Source: a virus
IMG/VR virus record: IMGVR_UViG_3300015171_000015
Coordinates: 1-37,916 of that record
DNA length: 37,916 nt
Reading direction: 5' to 3' (one strand)
The notes under the pieces were generated by a model. That model saw only the letters and a program-made list of their open reading frames with translations, had not been told where the DNA came from and made no database searches. A program made the translations under genes and the position numbers. This document shows, piece after piece, positions 14,860 to 23,093 of this stretch; within the stretch, counting starts at the first letter, position 1; the number at the start of each line of letters is the position of its first letter.

Positions 14860-17231
14860 TGCCAAGAGTACCTGTCATAGATCCTAGTGGTGTGTCTGGA
14901 GACGTGGAACAAACAGATCTTCCTGCTTATTTAGATCAGGGATATACACAAGATTCTCCAGAAGCTCAGGCTTCACGCCAAAAAGAGACCAAGTTTGGCA
15001 CTCCCCTAGAAATGGCTAAAACAGCTGTCGAGGGATTGGGAGAGGGAATAGCGGGTCCTATTTCTCCAGCTATAGAGCGCTTAGGGGGAGAAAGACCGGA
15101 AGATATTAGATCCAGAGCAGAGACCAATCCTTGGACACATGGTATTAGTAAGGCCGTGGGTCTTGGTGCGGGTCTTATGACCGGGACAGGTCTTCCTGGA
15201 CTCGCTGTTGGTGCTGGAAAAGCTGTAGGAGGAACCCTTGCTAGGGGTGCGGCTGAAATGGCAGTATTGGCTCTAGGAGATGAGGCTACTAAAGCTGTCT
15301 TGCAAGATCCCAATCAAACCGCCACTAATGCAATAGCTAATGTTGGTCTATCTTCCGTCCTAGGCGGAGCTATGGGGGTAGCAGGTAAGGCCGCTAGTAG
15401 TTTATTTGGTAAGGTAGGAGATGTACTCGCAGACAGTAAAATGGGTAAATGGGTGGGAGATGTTAAAGACCGGTTAGGCTATCATATTGACAATCCGAAT
15501 CCAGGAACGTCCCTATCTGATCACATGACTCAGTATTATGAGGATATGAAGGGTCTCACTGATTCTGTACGAGGCGGAGAAGGACTTAAAGCCCAAGATA
15601 TTGCAGCAACCCTCCCAGAATCTATTACTCCCAATATTAGAAATGTAATGGGAGACACCATACAGCATATTAGCGGTGCAGTTGATAAAATAGCTGCTGA
15701 ACCAGCTATTTACCAAGGCGGGGCTGGCAAAGCCCTAGAAGCTTATAGAGATAGGCTTATTACAGGTATTTCTGAAGACAGTTCTCCCAAAGAGTTGTTT
15801 ACTGCATTAGATCAATTTAAGAAAGACATTGCTCCATTAAAGAAATGGAATTCTCTTTCTCCTGAGACGGAGAAGCCAGCATCTAAACTGATTGGGGATG
15901 TGTATGGTAAAGTGCAAATGGCCTTGGAGGATCAAGGGGCTTGGGGAGAAGCTGGAAAGATACAATCAGAAGTAAACCAAGCTTGGTCTAAATATATTCC
16001 CGCTCTAAAAGATGCGGAGAAGTCTTTCACTATACCTACAGCTGAAGGTACACGCATTATTGATCCGGGTAAGCTTCAGACTTACATAAACCAAACTGAT
16101 AAGCTTTCTGGAGAAATTAAACGCGGAAGAATGCAGGATTTTCTAGAAGCTTCTGAGAACTTTAAAAGTACGCTAAAGGATACATACTCTCGACTAGGGT
16201 TAGAGGCACCGACTACCATATCTCCTCAAGCCTTATTAGACACCGTTCAGTCTCTTTCCTCTGGAGCTAAGTTTGCTGATACTCTCGTTAAACGTGGACT
16301 TGCTAAAATGGGCGGACAAGCGATCGGCGGTAGCGTCGGTGCTGCGGCAGGTAGTGTAGTAGGAATGCCCGCTGTTGGCGCAGCCCTGGGTTCGATGGGA
16401 CTAGGGCCTGTATTTGAGTCCTTGTTACCCACTATAGTAAAACCATTGCTCTCTAAAGAAGCCAATGCCCCAGCTGTTCAGGCTGCGCTAGATTACGCGC
16501 AGGCGGCCGTACGCACAGAAGGTGTCCTAAAGAGAGCAGTTAAAGCAATCACCTCTGGAACTGTATTGGATATATCCGATAGACTTATTAAGTCAGCCCC
16601 AGAGGAGCTAGAAAGGCTTGATAAAATGGTTGCGGAAGTATCCCTAGCCCCAGACAAGTTACTGAATATGGGGCACAACCTAGCCCACTATATGCCAGAT
16701 CACAGCAGCGCTCTTACTGCCCACTCTTCTAACATTATCCAGTATCTTGTATCCCAGAAGCCTCATCCAGCCTCTCAATTGCCGTTTGACAGGGAATTTA
16801 AAGCCAATGACGTTCATGCGGGCCAATGGAATAGGACCCTTCAACTAGCGGATAAGCCCCTTTCTATCCTAAAAACCATCCAATCGGGTAGATCTACGAT
16901 GAGAGACATGCAGGATATGACTGCAATGTACCCTCAAATGCTTAGTAATATTAAGGATAAGCTTATGCAGGGGGTGCTGGACGCTAAATCATCGGGTAAA
17001 TCAATACCTTATGCTACTCGAATGCATATGAGTCTATTTGTAGGCGAACCCCTTGACTCTACGATGGTTCCAAGCTCAATCCAAGCTCTACAGGCTGTGT
17101 TTGCTGTTGCTGGTACTCCAGCAAGCCCCCAGAAGGGCTCTAAGGGGTCCACAAAGGCTTTGGCCAAGGGACCGGCTATGTACGCTACCCCCTCTCAAGC
17201 CAGAGACCAGGCAAGGCAGAATAAAGCCTAA
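14859..17231 (+). CDS. Internal virion / ejection-type protein 3 (large)
   Basis: 790 aa. Begins with an acidic, soluble part (GDVEQTDLPAYLDQGYTQDSP), then Gly/Ala-rich amphipathic segments: GLGEGIAGPISPAIERLG (about 55-75), AVGLGAGLMTGTGLPGLAVG (96-115), and MGGQAIGGSVGAAAGSVVGM (about 480-500). Long helices with charged heptads lie between. Segments of this type can insert into membranes, as expected of a protein forming the trans-envelope ejection channel. Unlike T7 gp16 it lacks a visible transglycosylase motif. Ends with a Lys-rich, low-complexity tail. Confidence 0.6.
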   Translation: MPRVPVIDPSGVSGDVEQTDLPAYLDQGYTQDSPEAQASRQKETKFGTPLEMAKTAVEGLGEGIAGPISPAIERLGGERPEDIRSRAETNPWTHGISKAVGLGAGLMTGTGLPGLAVGAGKAVGGTLARGAAEMAVLALGDEATKAVLQDPNQTATNAIANVGLSSVLGGAMGVAGKAASSLFGKVGDVLADSKMGKWVGDVKDRLGYHIDNPNPGTSLSDHMTQYYEDMKGLTDSVRGGEGLKAQDIAATLPESITPNIRNVMGDTIQHISGAVDKIAAEPAIYQGGAGKALEAYRDRLITGISEDSSPKELFTALDQFKKDIAPLKKWNSLSPETEKPASKLIGDVYGKVQMALEDQGAWGEAGKIQSEVNQAWSKYIPALKDAEKSFTIPTAEGTRIIDPGKLQTYINQTDKLSGEIKRGRMQDFLEASENFKSTLKDTYSRLGLEAPTTISPQALLDTVQSLSSGAKFADTLVKRGLAKMGGQAIGGSVGAAAGSVVGMPAVGAALGSMGLGPVFESLLPTIVKPLLSKEANAPAVQAALDYAQAAVRTEGVLKRAVKAITSGTVLDISDRLIKSAPEELERLDKMVAEVSLAPDKLLNMGHNLAHYMPDHSSALTAHSSNIIQYLVSQKPHPASQLPFDREFKANDVHAGQWNRTLQLADKPLSILKTIQSGRSTMRDMQDMTAMYPQMLSNIKDKLMQGVLDAKSSGKSIPYATRMHMSLFVGEPLDSTMVPSSIQALQAVFAVAGTPASPQKGSKGSTKALAKGPAMYATPSQARDQARQNKA

Positions 17232-17236
17232 TTAGC

Positions 17237-17258
17237 CTAATAAGACCAAAGTAGTCTT
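17237..17258 (+). other. Hairpin between ejection and fibre genes
   Basis: ATAAGAC-CAAAGTA-GTCTTAT, a perfect 7-bp stem in the 69-bp gap, followed by GGGG...CCCC. There is no T run, so it is not a classical terminator. It could stabilise an RNA end. Confidence 0.35.
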
Positions 17259-17300
17259 ATATAGCATTGGGGCCAACATCCCCTAACCCATGAGGAATGC

Positions 17301-17669
17301 ATGTCCCATAAAAGTAATCTAAAAGTTTTCCCCTCAATCGTAGCTGGGGATATGGCTGGGGATCTCACCTCCAAAGTCACTAACATCCAATTCCTTGATC
17401 TTATTGGGATTCAGGCTAATGTAGTGTCGGGCACGCCCACCGGAAGCCTAGCTGTACAGGTTTCAGCAGATTATAACCAAGATGATCTTGGCAATGTGCT
17501 TAATGTAGGCACTTGGGTCACTTTAGTCACTCAGGCGATCACCTCTGGATCCCCTGCGGCCACATATGTTGACCTAACCCCCACCAGTGCTCCTTGGATT
17601 CGACTTAAATATACCCGTACTTCTGGAACTGGGGTTCTTAACGCCTTTGTAACCGGAAAGAGCATCTAA
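17301..17669 (+). CDS. Small beta-rich virion protein, unknown
   Basis: 122 aa. Begins SHKSNLKVFPSIVAGDMAGDLTSKVTNIQFLDLIGIQAN and ends WIRLKYTRTSGTGVLNAFVTGKS, an all-beta pattern typical of short phage fibre-base or decoration proteins next to fibre genes. No enzyme motif. Ribosome site GAGG lies 5 nt before ATG. Its stop codon overlaps the start of the long fibre gene by 1 base, so it may be the fibre's partner or base. Confidence 0.55.
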   Translation: MSHKSNLKVFPSIVAGDMAGDLTSKVTNIQFLDLIGIQANVVSGTPTGSLAVQVSADYNQDDLGNVLNVGTWVTLVTQAITSGSPAATYVDLTPTSAPWIRLKYTRTSGTGVLNAFVTGKSI

Positions 17670-20083
17670 TGTCTACATCATACATTACCTATCCTCCTAA
17701 GGGTGTTCCGATTTATGCCAATGTCTCGTTACTACCCTCAACAGCTATACCGGGATCTTTAGCTACAGTAACTAATACCGACTCACTTTATATTTATGAT
17801 GCAATCACCGGTTGGGTGCTTATATCTGCAGGCGGAGGCGGAGGTATTTCTGGGGCTGGAGCTAGCTCTCAAGTAGCTTTTTTCACTGGAACCTCCGTTA
17901 TAGCTAGCTCTTCCACCCTCACTTTATTCGGAGGTATCCTTACTACCCCCAATCTAGTTGCTAATGGACGCTTAGGGGTTAATATCTCTAACCCCGGGGC
18001 TCAGTTAGAAGTTGATATAGCTGGGGCTGCTATTACAGGAATGATTATTAAAGGGGCTGCTTCTCAATCATCTGATCTTCAGCAGTGGCAATCCAGTGCA
18101 GGAGCTGTTCTTGGAAGCATTGCCTCTGATGGGACTCCTAGCTTTCCAGGAGCTGGTGTTAGATCTCAAAGAATTGGAGCCACCTCAATAGCCTCTGCTA
18201 CAGATTCTATTGCAATTGGAGTTGGTGCTACCGCCTCAGCAGTAGGATCCCAAGCCTGGGGAACGAATGCTATTGCTAGCGGTGGGGGTGCTATTGCTCT
18301 AGGAGATGGAGCAGCGGCTACTTTTTCTAGTTCTATTGCAATAGGCTCATCTACTAGTGTTTCTGGAAATGGTGCGATAGCTATTGGAGATGGTGGAAGC
18401 ACTGCAGCAGCAGGAGCAGTTGCTTTAGGTAATGGCACACAAGCACTTGCTACTGATTCAATTGCTATTGGCAATTCCGCTATAGCAAATAATATTGGAT
18501 CTATCGTTATTGGACGAGATACTACAGATACTGCTGCTCATCAATTTGTAGCTGGAAGTGATACTAGATCAATTAATAATGTGTATTTTGGACGTGGGGT
18601 AAGCTCCGCAACCCCTTCCTCCTATGCGATTAATGGCACGGGTGGGCTTGGAACTGATATTGCTGGAGGGGACTTAAACTTAGCTGGTGGTGCCAGCACC
18701 GGGGCGGGGCTTGGCGGATCTATTGGATTTTTTACCTCATTAGCAGGTTCCACTGGATCAACTACTAACGGCGAATCGCAGAGAATGCTTATTGATCAAG
18801 CTGGGCTTGTGAGTATAGGATCAGGCTCTCAGTTTCAGGTAAATTCTACTGGTAACTTAATTAAGATTCGAAATGTATCTTACTCATGGCCCGCCGCTCA
18901 AGGAGCTGTTTCAACTGTTCTTACTGATGATGGTAGTGGCAATCTTTCTTGGTCTACTGTCAGCGGCGGAGCTAACGTCTCTTTATCTAACCTTTCTGCA
19001 CCAACAGCTGTTAACCAAAACTTAAACTTTAGTGTAGATGGAAGTTTTGATATAGGAAGTCCTGATGGGGGCACTACTGTTTTACGCCCAAACACCATAT
19101 ATGCTAAAACAGCAGTACGTATTGGTAGACAAGATGTTGTAACTGGTGGAGATAGGCTCACTCTTATTGTCCCTGGTGGGGGCGGTAGTGGATCTCTTAT
19201 AGCTTGGGGATCTAATGGTGATGGACCAGGTCCCGCTTGGTTTAATGGTAGGACTACGGCAGCGCTATCGGACTTTGTTATTGCTTACGGATCCTCCGGC
19301 AATATGGCAGGTCCTGATGGTATAGCTAGTTTCCAAACAACTGGTTCTTTTACTTTAAAAAGACCTTCTGGAGCCAATATCCTTTGGACTACAGATGGTG
19401 CGGGCACCATTGGAGGTAACACCGTTAATCGTCCGAGTGATATATATGTTTCCAATACTATAAATTCTGGCGGCAATGCCCTATTTGGACCGAATACAGC
19501 GGAAAGAGTTTATTTGGTAGCCTCGCAGGGAGTTGGAACCAGAATAGTCATAGGAAACACGGGCGATGGTGGTGCCTCGGGTTGGAGGATAGAGCGGGTT
19601 GCTGCTGCTGCATCCGACCTGAATTTTGCTTGGGGCACTGGTGCAATTGGAACCAACACCCTGGTTAGCCTACAAACCTCAGGCTCCCTAACCATGAATT
19701 CAGCTTCTGGTGCCAATATCTTATGGGCTACGGATGGTGCCGGAAGCATAGGAGCAGCCGGGGCTAGCAGACCTCTTAACATAGATGCTGCCGGAACTAT
19801 AACTGGTGCAGTTAGTGTAAGAAGTGTACAGCTCTCAACTAGAGAAGCAGGAGCAGGGGCAGATAGTAGTGGGGGCGGTACATTGGTTGCAGGAACTGTC
19901 ACAATTACTACTTCTGCCGCTAAAACAACAAGTAGAATATTTGTTACCGATACTACCACTGGAGCCCTTGTTAATGTTGGATCTTTGGTAGTTAGTGCTA
20001 AAAATATAGGTAATTTTACAGTAAAATCCACCAATTCATTAGATACGTCCACTTTTGATTGGCTTATAATTAATCCATATTAA
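17669..20083 (+). CDS. Long tail fibre with YadA/Hia-like head repeats
   Basis: 804 aa. N-terminus (SYITYPPKGVPIYANVSLLPSTAIPGSLATVTNTDSLYIYD region, residues 1-50) is the virion-binding part. Residues about 165-290 are tandem 14-15-residue repeats with SIAIG, AIALG, AIAIG, AVALG and SIVIG cores, the signature of left-handed beta-roll heads of trimeric autotransporter adhesins. A second repeat, NILW(T/A)TDGAG(T/S)IG...RP, occurs at about 572 and 687, with a related DGSFDIG...LRP at about 455. The C-terminus (LVAGTVTITTSAAKTTSRIFVTD and DTSTFDWLIINP) is a typical fibre tip of phage receptor-binding proteins. Likely trimeric; determines host attachment. Confidence 0.75.
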   Translation: MSTSYITYPPKGVPIYANVSLLPSTAIPGSLATVTNTDSLYIYDAITGWVLISAGGGGGISGAGASSQVAFFTGTSVIASSSTLTLFGGILTTPNLVANGRLGVNISNPGAQLEVDIAGAAITGMIIKGAASQSSDLQQWQSSAGAVLGSIASDGTPSFPGAGVRSQRIGATSIASATDSIAIGVGATASAVGSQAWGTNAIASGGGAIALGDGAAATFSSSIAIGSSTSVSGNGAIAIGDGGSTAAAGAVALGNGTQALATDSIAIGNSAIANNIGSIVIGRDTTDTAAHQFVAGSDTRSINNVYFGRGVSSATPSSYAINGTGGLGTDIAGGDLNLAGGASTGAGLGGSIGFFTSLAGSTGSTTNGESQRMLIDQAGLVSIGSGSQFQVNSTGNLIKIRNVSYSWPAAQGAVSTVLTDDGSGNLSWSTVSGGANVSLSNLSAPTAVNQNLNFSVDGSFDIGSPDGGTTVLRPNTIYAKTAVRIGRQDVVTGGDRLTLIVPGGGGSGSLIAWGSNGDGPGPAWFNGRTTAALSDFVIAYGSSGNMAGPDGIASFQTTGSFTLKRPSGANILWTTDGAGTIGGNTVNRPSDIYVSNTINSGGNALFGPNTAERVYLVASQGVGTRIVIGNTGDGGASGWRIERVAAAASDLNFAWGTGAIGTNTLVSLQTSGSLTMNSASGANILWATDGAGSIGAAGASRPLNIDAAGTITGAVSVRSVQLSTREAGAGADSSGGGTLVAGTVTITTSAAKTTSRIFVTDTTTGALVNVGSLVVSAKNIGNFTVKSTNSLDTSTFDWLIINPY

Positions 20084-20092
20084 GGAGATAAA

Positions 20093-20308
20093 ATGGCGAA
20101 AACATGTGTTAGTTTTATATTACAAATATTAGATAGCGATGGAAACTACAGCTCATCGCTTCAAATTGGCTCTACAGATATGCCAAATTCAATTGGAATG
20201 GTAAGTCAGAGTCAAGGGCTGCTCACTTCTGATCAAAAGGCTATGAGCACTTCAACTCTATATGCATCAATGAAGGCCGCAGCCTTGGCTGCCGCTGGTA
20301 TAGTGTAG
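20093..20308 (+). CDS. Small protein between fibre and holin, unknown
   Basis: 71 aa, with a clear ribosome site (AAGGAGA, 4-5 nt before ATG). Begins with a beta-like KTCVSFILQILDSDGNYSSSLQIG, ends Ala-rich (MKAAALAAAGIV). No signal peptide or transmembrane helix long enough to be certain. By place it could be a fibre-associated protein or a first lysis-cassette gene. Its stop overlaps the GTG start of the holin. Confidence 0.5.
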   Translation: MAKTCVSFILQILDSDGNYSSSLQIGSTDMPNSIGMVSQSQGLLTSDQKAMSTSTLYASMKAAALAAAGIV

Positions 20309-20679
20309 TGGGCTACAAGACCTTCATATTCTCTATATTGGTTATATTCCTACCGATTAAACCCGTTCTTCTTACGGTGCTTACTCTTGTTGGGGTAGAC
20401 CTAATAGGGGGGCTTATGGCAGCTAAGAAGAGGAAAGAACCCATAACTTCTTCTGGCTTTAAACGCACTATAGTAAAACTATTTGTATATGAACTTGTGA
20501 TCATTTTAGCTCATATTACTACTCAATACTTAACGGGAGATATGATCCCCCTTGTAAAAATACTAGCAGGGTATATCGGAATTACAGAACTTAAGTCTTG
20601 CATGGAAAATATGGAAGAGTTGACTGGAGTTCCAGTCCTTAAAGCCTTAATTGATAAGATAACCCAAGCGGGGCAGTAA
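20308..20679 (+). CDS. Holin
   Basis: 123 aa, GTG start overlapping the previous stop by 1 base. Seen: N-terminal hydrophobic helices (about residues 5-35), then GVDLIGGLMAAKKRKEPITSSGFKRTIVKLFVYELVIILAH and a last hydrophobic stretch (PLVKILAGYIGITELKSCMENM). The D-x-x-G-G-x-x-A-x-K...SSGF order matches the phage holin 4 (TcdE/Cph1-type) family. Role: forms the inner-membrane hole that releases the lysozyme encoded two genes downstream. Overlaps the rhomboid gene start by 1 base. Confidence 0.8.
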   Translation: MGYKTFIFSILVIFLPIKPVLLTVLTLVGVDLIGGLMAAKKRKEPITSSGFKRTIVKLFVYELVIILAHITTQYLTGDMIPLVKILAGYIGITELKSCMENMEELTGVPVLKALIDKITQAGQ

Positions 20680-21272
20680 TGCGTTACAAAGTTACCACCA
20701 ATATACTTCTTGTGAGCATATTGTTACAAGTAATACAATCCCTATTTCCACACTTTATTAACTTCCAGGCCTTCCGCTTAAGCGACTTCGAACAACAAAG
20801 AACCTTTTGGAGGGGAATATCCTGTATCCTAGTCCACATGGTGTCTCATGCTAGCTGGGATCACCTACTTGGTAACTTTTCCTTAGGAATACCGTGCCTG
20901 GCTTATATGGAATACCGCCTGGGCTCGGCTAAGATGCTTCAGTTTTACGTAATAACGGGGGTAGGAGCTTTAGTTACAGCCCTATCCATGCCTGTGGGTG
21001 GGGATGCTCTAATCGGGTCTTCTGGGGCTATCTTTGGCTGTTTGGCGGGATCTTGCATGCTTTGGGGTAATACTAAGGCTACTAAGAAGCTTTCTATGTT
21101 CCTATTGCTTCTGTGGCTATTGCCTCAGCTAATGGCCCTATCTATTAGCTTAATGGGGGGTCATATATCCAATTCAGCCCATATTGGGGGGATGTTGACA
21201 GCTATTATTTATCTTCATATAACGTTGGTTTATGACCGCAGAAGATCTAATAAAGCAATGCGAGGGTTGTAG
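20679..21272 (+). CDS. Rhomboid-family intramembrane serine protease
   Basis: 197 aa, about six hydrophobic helices. The rhomboid fingerprint is complete: HASWDHLLGN in helix 2 (His62, Asn66), GSSGAIFG (Ser115 in the GxSG motif) at the start of helix 4, and SAHIGG (His168) in helix 6, giving the Ser-His dyad. Role by family: cleaves substrates within or near membrane helices. It lies between holin and lysozyme with overlaps of 1 and 41 bp, so it is expressed with lysis genes. Possible targets are a holin or inhibitor, a spanin or an unrelated host membrane protein; no substrate can be named. Lysis role is inference from place alone. Confidence 0.85.
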   Translation: MRYKVTTNILLVSILLQVIQSLFPHFINFQAFRLSDFEQQRTFWRGISCILVHMVSHASWDHLLGNFSLGIPCLAYMEYRLGSAKMLQFYVITGVGALVTALSMPVGGDALIGSSGAIFGCLAGSCMLWGNTKATKKLSMFLLLLWLLPQLMALSISLMGGHISNSAHIGGMLTAIIYLHITLVYDRRRSNKAMRGL

Positions 21273-21648
21273 GCTTACTGCCTATACTGATATAGGCGGT
21301 AGGGTTACAATTGGGTGGGGACACGCCCTAGACGTTAAGTTAGGGGAAACTTGGACTCAAGCCCAAGCTGATGCCCAACTCAGGCTTGATATATCACGCG
21401 TCCAGGCTCAAATAAAGAGCATTGTGACCGTACCCCTTACTGCAGGACAACTTGTTGGGCTAACTTCCTTTGTTTTCAATTTAGGAATTGGGAACCTACA
21501 ACGATCAGGCCTACTTAAGATGCTAAATAGAGAAGACTATAAGGGGGCTGCAGATCAATTTCTTTTATGGGATAAGGTTGGTCACTATGTATCCCCGGGA
21601 CTAGCGGCAAGAAGAGCTTTAGAACGATCTATCTTTTTAGCAAAATAG
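21232..21648 (+). CDS. Endolysin, T4-type lysozyme (GH24)
   Basis: 138 aa. Cleaves peptidoglycan glycan strands. Active-site layout is exact: Glu11 (KQCEGCRL), Asp20 (AYTDIGG) and Thr26 (VTIGWGH), the same numbering as T4 lysozyme. Also LTAGQLVGLTSFVFNLGIGNLQRSGLL and a C-terminal RRALERSIFL. No signal peptide or SAR helix, so release should depend on the holin. ATG 21232 lies inside the rhomboid gene (41-bp overlap). The 3' end overlaps the convergent gene 21629-21916 by 20 bp. Confidence 0.92.
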   Translation: MTAEDLIKQCEGCRLTAYTDIGGRVTIGWGHALDVKLGETWTQAQADAQLRLDISRVQAQIKSIVTVPLTAGQLVGLTSFVFNLGIGNLQRSGLLKMLNREDYKGAADQFLLWDKVGHYVSPGLAARRALERSIFLAK

Positions 21649-21916
21649 TCGCTGTAATACCCAGATAACCCCCCACAAGTACCCACATATAAGCAGGCAA
21701 TACGGAAGACTTATCCTCTCCTAACTTATCTTCTAGCTGCTTTGTAGCTAATTTTAGGGCTTTTATATCTTTATCTTGTTCTGTTGATAAAGTGAGGCAT
21801 GCGTTTAGGGCTTTGTCACATTTACTTACATCTTTTTGTGACTTAGTTTCACTTAAGGCTGGATTAACAACTATAAGTTGTTGTATTAGCAACAAAGTAA
21901 ACCATTTATTTAGCAT
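21629..21916 (-). CDS. Membrane protein with coiled coil, spanin-like candidate
   Basis: 95 aa. Seen: N-terminal hydrophobic segment with a signal-like end (FTLLLIQQLIVVNPALSETKS), two cysteines spaced CDKALNAC, a coiled coil (TEQDKDIKALKLATKQLEDKLGEDK) and a C-terminal hydrophobic helix (MWVLVGGYLGITATILLKR). This resembles small exported coiled-coil proteins near lysis genes in other phages. A spanin-like role is possible, but it is convergent with and antisense to the lysozyme end, and an inner-membrane spanin would normally have its helix at the N-terminus. Start ATG 21916 overlaps the upstream gene by 11 bp. Confidence 0.6.
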   Translation of the reverse strand: MLNKWFTLLLIQQLIVVNPALSETKSQKDVSKCDKALNACLTLSTEQDKDIKALKLATKQLEDKLGEDKSSVLPAYMWVLVGGYLGITATILLKR

Positions 21917-22154
21917 TATGATAGTCCTCTAAAGCCCCTGTAAGGGCTTTTCTCATATCTTCTAGCTTAGCCTCTTCTTGAGTTTGTTGTAGGCTTATGG
22001 CTTGTGAAATAAGCTCCACTCTAGCTCTATGTAGTTGATTGCCCTTGATGCTCAATAAAGTTACCAATCCCCCAATTGTTACGGCAGCAGTCAACAGTAA
22101 CCACTGGGTAATGTTAAGTCTAACGTTATCTAAATATGCTATAGCTGCTTGCAA
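21906..22154 (-). CDS. Single-pass membrane protein with coiled coil
   Basis: 82 aa with a TTG start at 22154: AAAGGAG lies 5 nt upstream. An in-frame ATG at 22190 would add 12 residues but has no ribosome site and lies deep inside the HNH gene. Seen: transmembrane helix ITQWLLLTAAVTIGGLVTLLSI, then a long, charged coiled coil (ARVELISQAISLQQTQEEAKLEDMRKAL). The N-in, long coiled tail layout matches inner-membrane spanins (Rz-type), making it the better spanin candidate of the two neighbours. Partner lipoprotein not identified next door. Confidence 0.6.
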   Translation of the reverse strand: MQAAIAYLDNVRLNITQWLLLTAAVTIGGLVTLLSIKGNQLHRARVELISQAISLQQTQEEAKLEDMRKALTGALEDYHNAK

Positions 22155-22576
22155 CTTATCTCCTTTGATTGTTTTGTACAAGTTCGACATAAGTTTCTTT
22201 TCTTAGAAACAGAGGAAGTTTTCCTCCCGCATTGAATACAAGAGGCGTAGCCATTTCTATCTATAGTTCTAGAAAAAGACTTATATACATTATCTGATTG
22301 TGTAACCCACTCTAAATTACTAACTTCATTGTTAAGTCTATTGTGGTCTATATGATTTACAATTTTAAGCCTTTTTTCATTAGGTAAAAATGCTTCTGCT
22401 ACAAGCCTATGAACTAATATTTGACTACCCCCATAATGTATTCGTTCATATCCTTTGCGTCCCCATTTTTGTATTTTAGGAAAAAAAATACATCTAACTT
22501 TACCTAAATTGCTAACTTGATAGATATTCCCCCCATCTTTTCTAACGGTTTTCCAAATGACCTTCATAGTGCTCAT
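22139..22576 (-). CDS. NUMOD4-HNH homing endonuclease
   Basis: 145 aa. N-terminal NUMOD4-like segment (IWKTVRKDGG...YQVSNLGKVRC), then an HNH_3 nuclease: VHRLVAEAFLP, NHIDHNRLNNEVSNLEWVTQSDN. A C-terminal zinc finger follows (CIQC...CRTC). These are free-standing homing endonucleases that cut intron- or gene-less alleles and spread by repair. It starts with an ATGA overlap at 22576. Its 3' end runs 16 bp past the TTG start of the next gene, and an SD for that gene is embedded in its last codons, so it fits its site tightly. Likely a mobile insertion in this small-gene operon. Confidence 0.8.
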   Translation of the reverse strand: MSTMKVIWKTVRKDGGNIYQVSNLGKVRCIFFPKIQKWGRKGYERIHYGGSQILVHRLVAEAFLPNEKRLKIVNHIDHNRLNNEVSNLEWVTQSDNVYKSFSRTIDRNGYASCIQCGRKTSSVSKKRNLCRTCTKQSKEISCKQL

Positions 22577-22794
22577 AGTGGGCGTCTTTTACGCATTGCA
22601 GTATATACTTCCCGAATATCAGACTTAGTGAAGCTAGAGATGCGTTGTACATATGAGGTGGGGGGGCCATCCAATTTAGAGACTAAATTTAGAGCTATAA
22701 ATAGTCGATCAGTTATTGTTCCCCAGTCCATATGTGGATTCTGATGTTTAGCTAGATCTAGGGCTTCTTTGATGTTTGTTTCTGTATAGGTCAT
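22573..22794 (-). CDS. Small protein, unknown
   Basis: 73 aa. Helical, begins MTYTETNIKEALDLAKHQNP, ends basic (TAMRKRRPL). No family recognised. Ribosome site GGAAA lies 4 nt before ATG. It follows the 62-aa gene with no gap and its stop forms ATGA with the HNH gene start, so the three are one operon. Confidence 0.55.
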   Translation of the reverse strand: MTYTETNIKEALDLAKHQNPHMDWGTITDRLFIALNLVSKLDGPPTSYVQRISSFTKSDIREVYTAMRKRRPL

Positions 22795-22983
22795 TTATTT
22801 CCTTTCAATACCCGCGTCGCGGGCTTTTATAGTCAAAACCTTATTCACCAACTCCCGTCGATCGGTGAGAAGGGAGGGGATATCGTCTCTAAGAGTGGGA
22901 GCGGCGTTACCCCAGGAGCAATACTTAATGGCCGCCTCCACCCGCGCCTCAATCTTGGCTATTTGTTTATCTGAAAGCATCAA
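22795..22983 (-). CDS. Small helical protein, unknown
   Basis: 62 aa, ribosome site GAGGA 6 nt before ATG 22983. Sequence LSDKQIAKIEARVEAAIKYCSWGN, then LLTDRRELVNKVLTIKARD: two amphipathic helices. No family recognised. It is the first gene after the structured RNA at 23094-23365, and a CTGGT/ACCAG hairpin (around 23003-23020) lies in its leader, so RNA-level control is possible. Confidence 0.55.
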   Translation of the reverse strand: MMLSDKQIAKIEARVEAAIKYCSWGNAAPTLRDDIPSLLTDRRELVNKVLTIKARDAGIERK

Positions 22984-23093
22984 ATCTCCTCTGGGGGCTT
23001 CCTGGTAGCCGTATACCAGTAAAAAGTTAAAGTTTGATCCACAGCCTCTCTATAAACAAACTGAGCCTAATTACTGTTAAAACAGAAATTATA

